A stretch of DNA of 52,483 nucleotides from Methanomicrobiales archaeon. GTDB lineage: Archaea; Halobacteriota; Methanomicrobia; Methanomicrobiales; JACTUA01. The position numbers and the translations under genes were made by a program. The notes below the pieces were generated by a model. That model searched no databases. It was not told the origin of the DNA and saw only the letters and a list, made by a program, of their open reading frames with translations. Shown here piece after piece: positions 7,911 through 16,962 of this stretch. Position 1 is the stretch's first letter. Every line of letters starts with the position of its first letter. Location: positions 1 to 52,483 of the forward strand of contig JARYLJ010000011.1 in NCBI GenBank assembly GCA_029907705.1, given 5' to 3'.

Positions 7911-9068
7911 ATGGATGAGGCAGAGCCGGTCGAGGAGGAGGGATCAGGGATAAAGAAGGAGTGGCTGGTCCGTTATTCGGAGGTCTTCCTCAAATCCGAC
8001 TGGGTCCGCCGGGGATGGGAGAAGAGGATCGTCGATACCATCAGGAGGAGGATGCCGGCCGTTCGTGCGAGGATCGAGCGCGGGAGGATCTGGCTGGAAG
8101 GGGATGTCGATCCTGAAATTCTCAGGCGCATATTCGGGGTCGCCTCCTTCTCGGAGGTGGAGCATGTTCAACTGGGGGAGCTGGAGGCCTGGCTGCTCGA
8201 TTACTGCCGGAGGCATGACCTGGGGAGTGCCGGAAGTTTTGCGCTCAAAATCAAAAGAGTTGGGGAGCATCCCTTCACATCGGCCGAACTGGCGGCAAAA
8301 TACGGCGATCTTATCCGGAGGGAGTTCGGCGATATCCCTGTGAACCTGAAATCTCCGGAGAAGACAATCCATATCGAGATCAGGGGATCCGATGTGTATA
8401 TCTACGATCACGTCACGAAGGGAGCCGGCGGTCTGCCCTCAGGGGTCGAGGGCACCGTCGTCGCGCTCCTATCGGGGGGAATCGACTCTGTGGTCGCCGC
8501 CTGGCTCATGATGAAGCGCGGATGCCTCGTCGCCCCCCTGTACATATCGATCGCCCCCTTTCTGAACGAGGATCACCTCTCCAGGGCTGAAGAACTGGTA
8601 AATTCCCTGAAGGCCTATCAGCCAGATATCGAACTCCATGTGATCGAAGATCGTTATCTCCAGCTGGCGAGGGAACGGCTCGTGCGAAGGCATCTGGAGA
8701 GGTACACCTGCATCCTCTGCAAGAGGAGGATGTACCGCCTCGCCTGTGATTTTGCCGTGAATATCGGTGCGAAGGGGATCGTGACAGGCGAGTCCCTGGG
8801 CCAGGTGGCGAGCCAGACCCTGGAAAATCTCCTCGTGCTGGACGAGGCCGCCGCCCTACCCGTATATCGACCGCTCATCGGATTTGACAAAGAGGAGATC
8901 ATCGGGATCGCCCGCGAGATCGGGACTTACCGGATATCCACCTCCGGATCCACGGAATGTACAGCCGCGCCGAAGAAGGCGTCCACGGCCGCTAAACTGG
9001 AGAAGATTCGCGAGATAGAGGTGTCCATCGAGGAAGAGATCGGTGATTTGACCGAAGAGGTGCGATGA
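7911..9068 (+). CDS. thiI: tRNA 4-thiouridine synthase ThiI
   Basis: Adenylates and thiolates U8 of tRNA (385 residues); in bacteria ThiI also feeds thiazole synthesis. The order is an N-terminal ferredoxin-like region, THUMP domain (about 60-165), then a PP-loop ATPase with SGGIDS near residue 188. A Cys pair (CILC, about 267-270) follows, and a C-terminal Cys lies in STECTAAPKK. There is no rhodanese domain, as usual for archaeal ThiI. ATG 7911 is chosen because GTGGAGG ends 4 bases upstream; the in-frame ATG at 7824 adds 29 residues without family character. It is the first of three sulfur-transfer genes. Confidence 0.92.
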   Translation: MDEAEPVEEEGSGIKKEWLVRYSEVFLKSDWVRRGWEKRIVDTIRRRMPAVRARIERGRIWLEGDVDPEILRRIFGVASFSEVEHVQLGELEAWLLDYCRRHDLGSAGSFALKIKRVGEHPFTSAELAAKYGDLIRREFGDIPVNLKSPEKTIHIEIRGSDVYIYDHVTKGAGGLPSGVEGTVVALLSGGIDSVVAAWLMMKRGCLVAPLYISIAPFLNEDHLSRAEELVNSLKAYQPDIELHVIEDRYLQLARERLVRRHLERYTCILCKRRMYRLACDFAVNIGAKGIVTGESLGQVASQTLENLLVLDEAAALPVYRPLIGFDKEEIIGIAREIGTYRISTSGSTECTAAPKKASTAAKLEKIREIEVSIEEEIGDLTEEVR

Positions 9069-9162
9069 TGGCTTCGATGAACCCTCCGATGAAAGTAAAA
9101 CCCGTGTTTCACCACAGTAGAGGAGAGGCGGCGCCACCCGATCGAATTTCAAGAGGGGGGAT

Positions 9163-10542
9163 GTGATGATCGTACTCCCCCTGAAGAAGATCCTCTACTG
9201 GTGCGACAGGTGCAATCTGCCCCTCATTGGTAAAAGATGCGCCTGTGGGAATGATGGACGGGCGGTTCCGCTGCTCAAGCCGTACGATGTCCGCCCGGCG
9301 ATGGCGCACGATCTCGAGCTGCTCTACCAGCTCTTGTCCGGACGGTTCGGTATCGCACCCATTCCAGGAGTTGTCCTCCTGAACAAGACCGGGGGGCTGG
9401 ATCGCACCGACCTCGTGATCGCCCATGGAAAGCGGATGGGGTGGCTCACCTTCGATCCTGTCGAAAGAGTCTACAGATTTGACCTCGAACCGGATTTCCT
9501 CCCGCACATCGCCGCACTGGCAACGAGAGGTGTCCTGGATCTCGAAGAAACGGCAGAAGCACCGGAACTGCTGAGGAGGGGACGCATGGGGGGCAAGAGG
9601 TTCCGGGTCAGAACGAAGGAACCGGATGGGGTGTTGATTCTCAGGTTCAAAAAGCAGTGGGGTACCGGTGTGCTGAGGGGTGAATTCGTCAGGGTGAGGG
9701 AGATGGCCCCGCTTAACGAAGAGGGGGCCCGTCCCGATCCCGACTGGGAAGAAGTGGTCGAACGTAATAAATACCACCTGAAGAACCTGGAGAGGAACGC
9801 AATCAGGGAGATCCGCCGGTATATGAAGACGAGACCCCTGGCGAACGTCTCCTTCTCGGGGGGTAAGGACAGCCTGACCGCTCTTACCCTCGCACGGAGG
9901 GCGGGTGTAGGGGAGGCCTTCTTCATCGACACCGGCCTCGAACTGCCCGAGACGCTCGAGATGGCGCACCGGGAGGGCGTCGAGATCATCCCGAAAAGTG
10001 TCGATTTCTGGAAGATGGTGGAGAGAGAGGGTGCACCCAGCAAGGAACGGCGCTGGTGCTCCACGGAGTTGAAGCTGAAGCCTTTGAGGAGGTATCTCGA
10101 GGGGAAGGGGCCGGTCATCACGATACAGGGCAACCGTTGGTACGAGTCTTGGAACAGGTCCTCCCTCGGCGCGATCAGCGAGAACCCGCTCGTCCCGATG
10201 CAGTTGAACATGTCGCCCATCCGCAACTGGAGGGCACTGGAGGTTTTTCTCTATCTGCGCTGGAGGCGCATCGACTGGAATCCACTCTACAACAGAGGCA
10301 TCGAACGGGTCGGATGCTATATCTGCCCTTCCATGCTCGAGAGCGAATACGAGGAATTGAGAAGACTTCACCCCGAACTCACCGAACGATGGGACGAATT
10401 CATCAGAGTGACAGCGAGGGAGACGGGTTACACAGAAGAGTATCTGAGGTGGGGGCTCTGGCGCTGGAAAAGTCTGCCCGCGAAGATGAAGAGGCTCTGT
10501 GAATCCCATGGGGTGTGCATACCTGTCAGATCAGATAAATGA
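9163..10542 (+). CDS. PAPS-reductase-family PP-loop protein with N-terminal zinc ribbon
   Basis: Archaeal member of the phosphoadenosine phosphosulfate reductase superfamily (459 residues); the reaction is unknown. The order is a zinc-ribbon-like N-terminus (WCDRC at 14-18, CAC at 26-28), a PUA-like middle, a PP-loop SFSGGKDSLTAL near residue 230, and a C-terminal CYICPSM pair near 384-388, which in related proteins can bind metal or Fe-S. GGGGGG precedes ATG 9163/9166. Placed between thiI and a cysteine desulfurase, it may activate a substrate with ATP for sulfur insertion; that role is inference. Confidence 0.8.
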   Translation: MMIVLPLKKILYWCDRCNLPLIGKRCACGNDGRAVPLLKPYDVRPAMAHDLELLYQLLSGRFGIAPIPGVVLLNKTGGLDRTDLVIAHGKRMGWLTFDPVERVYRFDLEPDFLPHIAALATRGVLDLEETAEAPELLRRGRMGGKRFRVRTKEPDGVLILRFKKQWGTGVLRGEFVRVREMAPLNEEGARPDPDWEEVVERNKYHLKNLERNAIREIRRYMKTRPLANVSFSGGKDSLTALTLARRAGVGEAFFIDTGLELPETLEMAHREGVEIIPKSVDFWKMVEREGAPSKERRWCSTELKLKPLRRYLEGKGPVITIQGNRWYESWNRSSLGAISENPLVPMQLNMSPIRNWRALEVFLYLRWRRIDWNPLYNRGIERVGCYICPSMLESEYEELRRLHPELTERWDEFIRVTARETGYTEEYLRWGLWRWKSLPAKMKRLCESHGVCIPVRSDK

Positions 10543-10572
10543 CGAGAGGAGAGAATCTCTGAGGGCGATGAC

Positions 10573-11745
10573 ATGGAAGGATTGAAGGGCGATTTTCCGG
10601 TTCTGATGGATCTCATCTACCTCGACAGTGCGTCGACCAGCCTCTCACCCGAGCCTGTACTGGGGGCGATGCTGGACTTCGAGCACAGCTGCCGGGCGAA
10701 TGTGGGAAGAGGCGTCCATGGCCTCTCGCGAATCGCAACGGAACGATACCATGAGGCGCATCTGAAACTCGCATCGTTCATCGGTGCGGATGAGGGGGAG
10801 GTGGTTCTTGTCAGAAATTCCACCGAGGCGATCAATATGGTGGCGTCAGGGCTGGAGTGGAACCCCGGTGACCGCATCATCAGTACGATCATGGAGCATC
10901 ACTCCAACCTCCTCCCCTGGATGAGGCTCCGGCGAAGAGGGGTGGAGCTGGATCTGATCGGGATACGGGGAGATCTCACCATCGATCTCGAGGCCCTCGG
11001 GGATCGGATCGACGGGAAAACGAGGCTTGTCGCACTGACGCACGCCTCCAATGTGACAGGGGTCGTGAACCCGGTGAGGGAAATGGCAGAGGTCTGTCAT
11101 GACCATGGAGCACTCCTGCTCGTGGACGGTGCTCAGTCAGTCCCTCATCTCAGGACGGATGTTTCCAGCCTCGGATGCGACTTCCTCTGTTTCTCCGGGC
11201 ACAAGATGCTCGGACCCACGGGTACAGGTGCGCTCTGGATGAGAGAGCCCCTGCTGGAACCACTCCTCCTCGGAGGGGGCGTGATAGAGCGGGTAACACG
11301 GAATGATTACTCCCTGCTCGAAGGGTACCAGAGGTTCGAGGCAGGCACACCGAACATCGGAGGTGCGATCGGACTCGCGGCTGCGATCGATTATCTGGAA
11401 AGGATCGGGATGCATCGGATGGAGAGCGACGAACAGCAGATGAGGCGCCGCATGATCGAAGGTCTGAGACGGATCGGGGATGTGGTCCTGCACGTTCCGC
11501 CGGATTCGATCCCGGCCATCGGGGTGGTCTCCTTTACGGTCAGGGGGCGCGATCCGAACGAGGTGGCGCTGCTCCTCGACAGCCGGGCGGGGATCATGGT
11601 CAGGTCAGGGCACCACTGCTGCATGCCCCTGATGGACACGCTGGGCCTCGATTCGGGGACGGTGAGGGCAAGCCTGTACCTGTACAACGATATGAGCGAC
11701 GTGGATGCGCTGCTCGCCGCAATCGGAGAGATCGCAGGGGGCTGA
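10573..11745 (+). CDS. cysteine desulfurase, SufS/CsdA-like
   Basis: Class V aminotransferase-fold PLP enzyme (390 residues) converting cysteine to alanine plus enzyme-bound persulfide. PLP-binding Lys211 is in CFSGHKMLGPTGTG, THASNVTG and DGAQSVPH are typical, and the persulfide Cys lies in RSGHHCCMPL (C349/C350). Length is normal. It lies 30 bp after the PP-loop protein on the same strand and is the likely sulfur donor for ThiI and the PP-loop protein, although methanogens may also use sulfide directly. SelA/Csd-type activity cannot be excluded. Confidence 0.9.
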   Translation: MEGLKGDFPVLMDLIYLDSASTSLSPEPVLGAMLDFEHSCRANVGRGVHGLSRIATERYHEAHLKLASFIGADEGEVVLVRNSTEAINMVASGLEWNPGDRIISTIMEHHSNLLPWMRLRRRGVELDLIGIRGDLTIDLEALGDRIDGKTRLVALTHASNVTGVVNPVREMAEVCHDHGALLLVDGAQSVPHLRTDVSSLGCDFLCFSGHKMLGPTGTGALWMREPLLEPLLLGGGVIERVTRNDYSLLEGYQRFEAGTPNIGGAIGLAAAIDYLERIGMHRMESDEQQMRRRMIEGLRRIGDVVLHVPPDSIPAIGVVSFTVRGRDPNEVALLLDSRAGIMVRSGHHCCMPLMDTLGLDSGTVRASLYLYNDMSDVDALLAAIGEIAGG

Positions 11746-12500
11746 TTTGCCCGTTCGGTATATGCTCCTGAATTCCAGCTTATCCGAACTACATATGAAC
11801 GATCGCTTCAGGATCCTCACCAGATCCAGGTTCCTGCCGCATTCACCCGTCATGTCCCCCAGGATCTCCAACAGAATTCAATAGATCATCTGATCGATGA
11901 AATGATGAAATTTTTTACACCTGCAAGAGGGATGAAATACGCACTTTCTGCTTTCGATACAACTGATTATCCCCTCCATGAATCGATCCCGGATGATCTC
12001 CCTGAGAACCGGCTCGGCGGAAGGGGATACCTTCTCCTGTTGCAGATAAAAGGACAGCGATGGGTTCGTTTTTCTTCAATGTATCGTACATCGAGCATCG
12101 ATGTCGAGATCAACCGCATATCCACGGTCTTTCACGGCATTGAGCGCTCCAGGGAGCGACGCTCTGCCACGCCACTGCCGCTCCGACGCTCCTCTCTGCG
12201 ATCCACCCTTATGCCTTCTGACGGGCTTCAGGTGATGTAACGCGATCGATATCGTGAATCCAGAACTCTCGAATGTACTATTTATTCGAAGAAGTGATAA
12301 AAACGTGAAACATCGTGTTTTCATCGAAAAACGATGCACCGTGGGAATGAACGAGAAGAACAGGCAATAATCGGTGTTGCCATGCCATAAGGGGATATGG
12401 ATGGAAGGAGGGAAGGACCGATCGCGATCCTTATCAGAACGGATTCGTGATGAGAATGGCATATTGGAAGAAGGGAGATCGAGGAACTCCGCTTCGTCGT
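11746..12500. other. intergenic region between convergent genes, holding repeat copy R2
   Basis: About 750 bp between the cysteine desulfurase and agmatinase genes, which point toward each other. The left half (11746-12080) shows nothing I recognise. The right half holds repeat copy R2 in inverse orientation. Open frames here have no recognisable family features. Confidence 0.6.
12085..12310 (-). repeat. dispersed intergenic repeat, copy R2 (modules C and A, inverse)
   Basis: Read on the minus strand, module A is at 12241-12305 (complement of ATATCGTGAATCCAGAACTC) and module C at 12121-12155 (complement of TTTCACGGCATTGAGCGCTC). Between them a stretch matching R1 near 7378-7430 (GTCAGAAGGCATAAGGGTGG on the minus strand) is kept, but about 100 bp containing module B is missing. 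The match to R3 in module A is especially clear over some 60 bases. Confidence 0.65.
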
Positions 12501-12509
12501 GAAAAATTA
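12500..12509 (-). terminator. T-run after agmatinase gene
   Basis: On the minus strand AATTTTTCAC follows the agmatinase stop within about 10 bases, a plausible archaeal T-run terminator. Confidence 0.35.
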
Positions 12510-12513
12510 AGGG

Positions 12514-13401
12514 TCATCTCTGCTTATCGGTGTCGGAAGATACGCGTCTGCCCGGCGGTTCCGCGCACGCCCTGACCCAGTGCGCCGCGATGAACTCCCT
12601 GATCATCTCGGCTGCTACAGCGGCGGTCTGGCCTGCATCCACAGGGCAGACCTCCACATAATCGAATGCACTCGACAGCGGACCCAGCGTCCTCACTATC
12701 GCCCGAAGATCGCGCGGCGTGATCCCGAAGGGTTCGGGTGTTCCCACCCCTGGAGTGAGGCAGCAGTCCACGACATCTGCATCGATCGAGAGGTAGATCT
12801 TCCTGCCCTCCACCATCCCCATTATCTCTTCGAGAATCGTCCCGATCCCCCTCGTCGCGACATCATCGGCATCGAAGATCGTCATCTCATGTGCCCTTCG
12901 GTACTGCTCCTCGGTACCGCTCCTGGCACCGATCACGATCGCGTCTTCCACGCCATCCTCGAGGACGCGAGCAGTCGTGCAGGCATGATTACATAGGGAT
13001 CCCCGATACTCCTCGCGTAGGTCGAGGTGGGCATCGCAGACGATGTAAACATCCGGTCTCGCCGCCCTCACGGCGCCGATCGTAATCGAATGCTCCCCAC
13101 CCAGAAGTATCGGCACCTTCATGCGCTGGATGATCCCTTCGATCTCCTGTTCGACCTGCGCCACCACCCTCTCGGGGGAGCACTCCGGCTCCAGATCACC
13201 ACGGTCGAAAAACGGGACGCTTATCAGATCCACATGGTGATGTGGCATATACGATTCGAAGTTGCAGGAGTACTCCCTTATGGCACGCGGCCCGTAACGC
13301 GTGCCCGGTCTGAACGAGGTGGTCCCGTCATAGGGAACACCCAGAATCACATACTTCGCCTGCTCCTCCTCCTCTTTCGCATCCGCAAAGAGAGTGGTCA
13401 T
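12514..13401 (-). CDS. speB: agmatinase family protein
   Basis: Mn-dependent ureohydrolase (295 residues) that hydrolyses agmatine to putrescine and urea. The metal motifs are present: GGEHSIT, CDAHLDLREEY and SIDADVVD, plus FRPGTRYGP and SYMPHHHVD. The conserved Pro after the last Asp of the usual DADVxDP is Cys here (DVVDCCLTPG). It lies 16 bp after the aIF5A gene on the same strand, an arrangement that links it to hypusine formation: in Haloferax an agmatinase is reported to act on an agmatine-modified aIF5A lysine (from memory). Free polyamine synthesis is the alternative role. Confidence 0.9.
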   Translation of the reverse strand: MTTLFADAKEEEEQAKYVILGVPYDGTTSFRPGTRYGPRAIREYSCNFESYMPHHHVDLISVPFFDRGDLEPECSPERVVAQVEQEIEGIIQRMKVPILLGGEHSITIGAVRAARPDVYIVCDAHLDLREEYRGSLCNHACTTARVLEDGVEDAIVIGARSGTEEQYRRAHEMTIFDADDVATRGIGTILEEIMGMVEGRKIYLSIDADVVDCCLTPGVGTPEPFGITPRDLRAIVRTLGPLSSAFDYVEVCPVDAGQTAAVAAEMIREFIAAHWVRACAEPPGRRVSSDTDKQR

Positions 13402-13417
13402 AACTGTTGAAAAAAGA

Positions 13418-13804
13418 TCAGTCGAACTTTCTCTTTCCCATCGATTCTATATAGGTGTACTCCTTTCCGACCTCGATCCGGCTGCGCATCTCCTCAGGGA
13501 CCGAAAGTTCGAACATCGCGTAATCCTTGACGTCCATTATCTGCGCCACATCCCCTGAGATGGAGATCACCTGGCCGCTCTTCCTCTCCACGATCGGAAC
13601 GTACACCTTCGCAGAGACCGGCTGGACGATGGATCTCTTCAGGCCGTCGAATATACCGATCGCATCGATCCTTGCCTTCGCAGCTCCGTGCTTTCCCGGC
13701 TTTGAGACCGCCATACCGACTATCTTACACGGTTCTTCATCGATCACCACATATCTCCCTTCTTTAAGTTTTCCGACCTCTGTCTGTTCCTTCATCAGAT
13801 TCAC
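13418..13804 (-). CDS. eif5A: translation initiation factor aIF5A
   Basis: Hypusine-containing translation factor (128 residues) that helps peptide-bond formation on stalling sequences. The N-terminal SH3-like domain carries the modification loop SKPGKHGAAK with the target Lys38, and a C-terminal OB domain follows (about 72-128). Length is normal for archaea. ATG 13804 or the in-frame ATG at 13795 are both possible starts. It is divergent from the IMPase gene and leads an operon with agmatinase. Confidence 0.95.
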   Translation of the reverse strand: MNLMKEQTEVGKLKEGRYVVIDEEPCKIVGMAVSKPGKHGAAKARIDAIGIFDGLKRSIVQPVSAKVYVPIVERKSGQVISISGDVAQIMDVKDYAMFELSVPEEMRSRIEVGKEYTYIESMGKRKFD

Positions 13805-13870
13805 TCACAAGATGCAAGTAATTTATCACGATCTTATCACATAAATACAGCGTAAACCACGGGGGCAGAT
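13805..13870. promoter_or_regulatory. divergent promoter, aIF5A / IMPase
   Basis: This 66-bp AT-rich gap separates two divergent starts. TAATTTATC (13820-13828) and CACATAAATAC (13838-13848) look like TATA elements usable in either direction. Spacing would give very short leaders. Confidence 0.45.
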
Positions 13871-14650
13871 ATGTCCGATTTCTTCCGCGTTTGCGACGAG
13901 ATAGCCGATGCGGTGACGGAGATATCCGAAGAACTGGCAGGTACCGTGGCTGGTGCCGAGGTGGTCGGACTGGGGGCGGATGGAACTCCGACAAAGAAAA
14001 TCGACCGGGTTGCAGAGGATTGCGCCATCGAATATCTGAAGGCGAGTCAGATATGCAGCCTCGTCATCAGCGAGGAGGCGGGAAAGGTCGCACTGGATGG
14101 GGAGCATGGAACCGTCTTCCTCGATCCGATCGACGGTACCTTCAATGCGACACGCGGGATTCCATTCTTTGCGATCTCCATCGCCTTCGCGGTGGGCGGC
14201 AAAGTGACGAAGGGCTATGTTCGAGACATCCCGCACGGGGAGAGCTTCAGTGCAGAAAAGGGAAAGGGGGCATTCATCGGGGAAAAGAGGATCCATGTCT
14301 CGAAGACCTCGACACTCCATGGCTGTGCGATGAGCATCTACGGCAGGAAGTTCGATCCCAACCGGATCTTCGCCCTCGGCGGGAGGGTGAGGAGATGGCG
14401 TCTTCTGGGTGCCTCCGCACTGGAGCTCTGCTATGTCGCGGCAGGAAGAATCGATGGCTTCATCGATATCAGGGAGACTCTCCGCGTGACAGATGCCGCC
14501 GCCGGCATGCTGATATGCAGGGAGGCGGGCGGCATCGTTACGGATGCGAATGGCGAGGAGTTGACATTTCCTGAAGAGGTGAGCATCGGAAGGACGATCG
14601 TCGCTACGAACGGCTACCTTCATGGGAAGGTCATCGAATATATCAGGTGA
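13871..14650 (+). CDS. inositol monophosphatase / FBPase family phosphatase
   Basis: Mg-dependent sugar phosphatase fold (259 residues). Metal motifs: ISEE (about 67-70), [10 protein letters not shown] (about 84-93) and TDAAAG in the C-terminal half, where the usual form is WDxAAG and Thr replaces Trp. Archaeal members act on inositol-1-phosphate, fructose-1,6-bisphosphate or NADP. The overlap or near-overlap with an NAD kinase gene, together with the M. jannaschii fusion of the same two families, favours an NADP(H) phosphatase or dual role (inference). Confidence 0.88.
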   Translation: MSDFFRVCDEIADAVTEISEELAGTVAGAEVVGLGADGTPTKKIDRVAEDCAIEYLKASQICSLVISEEAGKVALDGEHGTVFLDPIDGTFNATRGIPFFAISIAFAVGGKVTKGYVRDIPHGESFSAEKGKGAFIGEKRIHVSKTSTLHGCAMSIYGRKFDPNRIFALGGRVRRWRLLGASALELCYVAAGRIDGFIDIRETLRVTDAAAGMLICREAGGIVTDANGEELTFPEEVSIGRTIVATNGYLHGKVIEYIR

Positions 14651-14658
14651 AGGAAGGC

Positions 14659-15462
14659 ATGAGGCTCGTACTGGTATCGCGGATGGACGACAGGAGGGCG
14701 GTAGATTTCACAGCAGACCTCGCGGTGAAACTCCAGAAAGAAGGATTTGATGCGATATATCTCCGTGGAACAATCAGCGACAGGGAGCACCTCGGGCTTG
14801 ACCCCGATACGGACCTCGTGGTCGTCGTTGGAGGAGACGGTACCGTGCTGCGGACGATACAGAGGATGCAGAAGCAGATACCGGTGATAGGTCTCAACTG
14901 GGGCGAGGTCGGTTTCCTGGCGGACGTGGAACCGGACGAGGCGATCGAATTCTTCACAAGAATCAGGACCGGGTTCTCCATCGAGAGGAGGATGAGGATC
15001 TCCATAAGATCCGATGGGAAAGAACTCGGGGATGCCCTGAACGAGATGGTCATCGTGACGAGCAGGCCTGCCAAGATGCTCAGATTCAGGGTCCTCGTCG
15101 ACGGCGTGGTGGCGGAGGTCTTCAGGGCGGACGGCGTGCTTGTCAGCACCCCGACCGGTTCGACCGCCTATGCGATGAGCGCCGGCGGGCCGATCGTGGA
15201 TCCAAAGGTCGAGGCATTCCTCCTCGTCCCGCTCGCGCCATATATGCTCTCCTCACGCCCCTGGCTCATCTCATGCGAGAGGAGATTCCAGATACAGCTG
15301 GAAGGCCCCAAGCCCGCCCGCCTGGTGCTCGACGGTCAGCGTGTCTGGAACCTGAAGGGTGGCGAGACGCTCGTACTGGAGCGATCAGCAGAACCGGCGC
15401 TCTTCGTCGATGTGGGAAGGGGTTTTTTCGAAAAGGTGAATAAAAAACTTCGAAACCTTTGA
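14659..15462 (+). CDS. nadK: NAD kinase
   Basis: Phosphorylates NAD to NADP (267 residues). The signature [12 protein letters not shown] carries the GGDGT motif, followed by [13 protein letters not shown] and the substrate region [20 protein letters not shown] 14659 is preceded by AAGGAAGG at a good distance; a GTG at 14647 overlapping the IMPase stop is the alternative and would add four residues. It is coupled to the upstream IMPase-family gene. Confidence 0.93.
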   Translation: MRLVLVSRMDDRRAVDFTADLAVKLQKEGFDAIYLRGTISDREHLGLDPDTDLVVVVGGDGTVLRTIQRMQKQIPVIGLNWGEVGFLADVEPDEAIEFFTRIRTGFSIERRMRISIRSDGKELGDALNEMVIVTSRPAKMLRFRVLVDGVVAEVFRADGVLVSTPTGSTAYAMSAGGPIVDPKVEAFLLVPLAPYMLSSRPWLISCERRFQIQLEGPKPARLVLDGQRVWNLKGGETLVLERSAEPALFVDVGRGFFEKVNKKLRNL

Positions 15463-15500
15463 TGTACGTTCAATCACCTTAATCATGGGCGAGGAGAATC

Positions 15501-16232
15501 GTGATCTGTTCAGGATGTGAAACGATGGAGGATATGAGGATGAACATACCCTACGCCCAGATCTCGTCCACGCTGAAGGAGTACCTCGGCCTCGAGGGAT
15601 CTCCGGTGGCGATCAATCTGGCGAGGAACAGGGAGGCGATACCCGCCGGAATGGAGGAGATCGCGGAACAGATGCGCCACTGCCAGATGGTGAACCTCGC
15701 GAGGAGGAATGGTGCCATATTCTATGCGACAGTGCAGAAGCACCAGTGCATGGGTGGTGCATGGGCGATGGGACTCAGGGACATCACGGAGAGTCTGAAG
15801 TCAGGGGAGTTCTATTACAAGCTGGGCAAGTTTTCCAGCTGGGCTGCGTGCAAGAGGACGATCGAGAAGGTTCCTCACCTTGGAACAGAGACCTTTGCGA
15901 CGCTGTATGCACCGCTGGAAAAGACGCCTTTCTCCCCGCATGTCGTCATCATCGTCGCCCCTCCGAGAGCGATGCTCAAACTGGCGCAGGCAAGGCTCTT
16001 CAGGACAGGCGGCAGGATATTCTCCACCATGGCCGGCATCCAGTCCGTCTGTGCAGACGCGACGGCCCAGACCTATCTGACAGGAGAGCCGAACTTCTCC
16101 CTGGGCTGCGACGGCTCGAGGAGATTCTCGGGGATCGCCGACCATGAGATGGTGATGGGGCTTCCTGCCGAATTATTGCCTGAGATTGCGGAGGCGATGA
16201 AGGTCGTCGTGAGTGCTCCGGGCTCCATCTGA
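15501..16232 (+). CDS. DUF169 family protein
   Basis: Protein of 243 residues matching by eye the DUF169 family found in methanogens and anaerobes, of unknown function. There is a Cys cluster at the N-terminus (CSGC), then CQMVNLARRNG, HQCMGGAWAMGL and SVCADATAQTYLTGEPNFSLGCDGSR split over residues 180-215; the conserved Cys suggest metal or cofactor binding (inference). GTG 15501 has GAGGAG four bases upstream; ATGs at 15525, 15534 and 15540 are alternatives. It appears to be monocistronic, with a hairpin downstream. Confidence 0.75.
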   Translation: MICSGCETMEDMRMNIPYAQISSTLKEYLGLEGSPVAINLARNREAIPAGMEEIAEQMRHCQMVNLARRNGAIFYATVQKHQCMGGAWAMGLRDITESLKSGEFYYKLGKFSSWAACKRTIEKVPHLGTETFATLYAPLEKTPFSPHVVIIVAPPRAMLKLAQARLFRTGGRIFSTMAGIQSVCADATAQTYLTGEPNFSLGCDGSRRFSGIADHEMVMGLPAELLPEIAEAMKVVVSAPGSI

Positions 16233-16261
16233 AGGCGTATTAGCCCGAAAAATTCGATAAC

Positions 16262-16299
16262 TGATGGGTGGCGGATGTCTGGACCTGCCCCACCCATCA
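16262..16299 (+). terminator. inverted repeat downstream of DUF169 gene
   Basis: TGATGGGTGG (16262-16271) pairs perfectly with CCACCCATCA (16290-16299) around an 18-base loop. No T-run follows, so it may be a processing or regulatory hairpin and not a classical terminator. Confidence 0.45.
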
Positions 16300-16452
16300 A
16301 TCCCATTCGTGGATATATATATCATGATAGAGCGGATGAGTGAGTGGGATGAATACAGAAGAGGGGTGAGGCTTGTTTCAGTATCTGAATGGATTTAAAG
16401 ATCCAGATGACGGCCACCTGCACAGGCACCTGATCCCGGGAGGGCGTTGAGA

Positions 16453-16962
16453 TTGGTGCAGGTATCGATGAAGCTGGAGATGAGCGACACTCCCGGCCAG
16501 CTGGTCAGAGCACTCAAACCGGTATCCGACACGGGCGGAAATATCATCGCCGTTATCCATCAGCGCGAAGAGAGGCGCGAGAAGAAGGATATCATCAGCG
16601 TTCAGATCGTCGTCGAGCTGCCCGAGGGGAGACTGGAAGAGCTGCTCGCGAGGATGCGCGACCAGGGCGTCAGTATTCAGCGACTCGGAACGCAACGCCT
16701 CCTGCATCGGCGATCACTCATCATGATCGGGCATATCATGCATACCGACCTGACGGACACCGTGGATCGGATCGACAAGACGGGTTTTGCAGAGGTATCA
16801 GAGCTGGAGATGATCATGCCGGCCATCTCCGAACCTTCCTCAGCCAGGATCACGATAAGGGCGACCAGCGCGGAGTCGATGGATCGGGCGGTGGAGGTGC
16901 TCAGGGAAGTCGCCCGAGAGAAGGATATTCTGGTCATCGAGCCTCTGGGTGAGGAATCATGA
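16453..16962 (+). CDS. ACT-domain amino-acid-binding protein
   Basis: Small allosteric-type protein of about 169 residues with two ACT-like halves (MKLEMSDTPGQLVRALKPVS for the first ligand loop; a second from about residue 90). Start is uncertain: GGGAGGG at 16438-16444 suits TTG 16453 or GTG 16456, and ATG 16468 is possible. Its stop overlaps the homoserine dehydrogenase start (ATGA). Homoserine dehydrogenases in many organisms carry a C-terminal ACT domain and this one does not, so the protein is a likely separate regulatory subunit sensing threonine or a related amino acid (inference). Confidence 0.75.
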   Translation: MVQVSMKLEMSDTPGQLVRALKPVSDTGGNIIAVIHQREERREKKDIISVQIVVELPEGRLEELLARMRDQGVSIQRLGTQRLLHRRSLIMIGHIMHTDLTDTVDRIDKTGFAEVSELEMIMPAISEPSSARITIRATSAESMDRAVEVLREVAREKDILVIEPLGEES

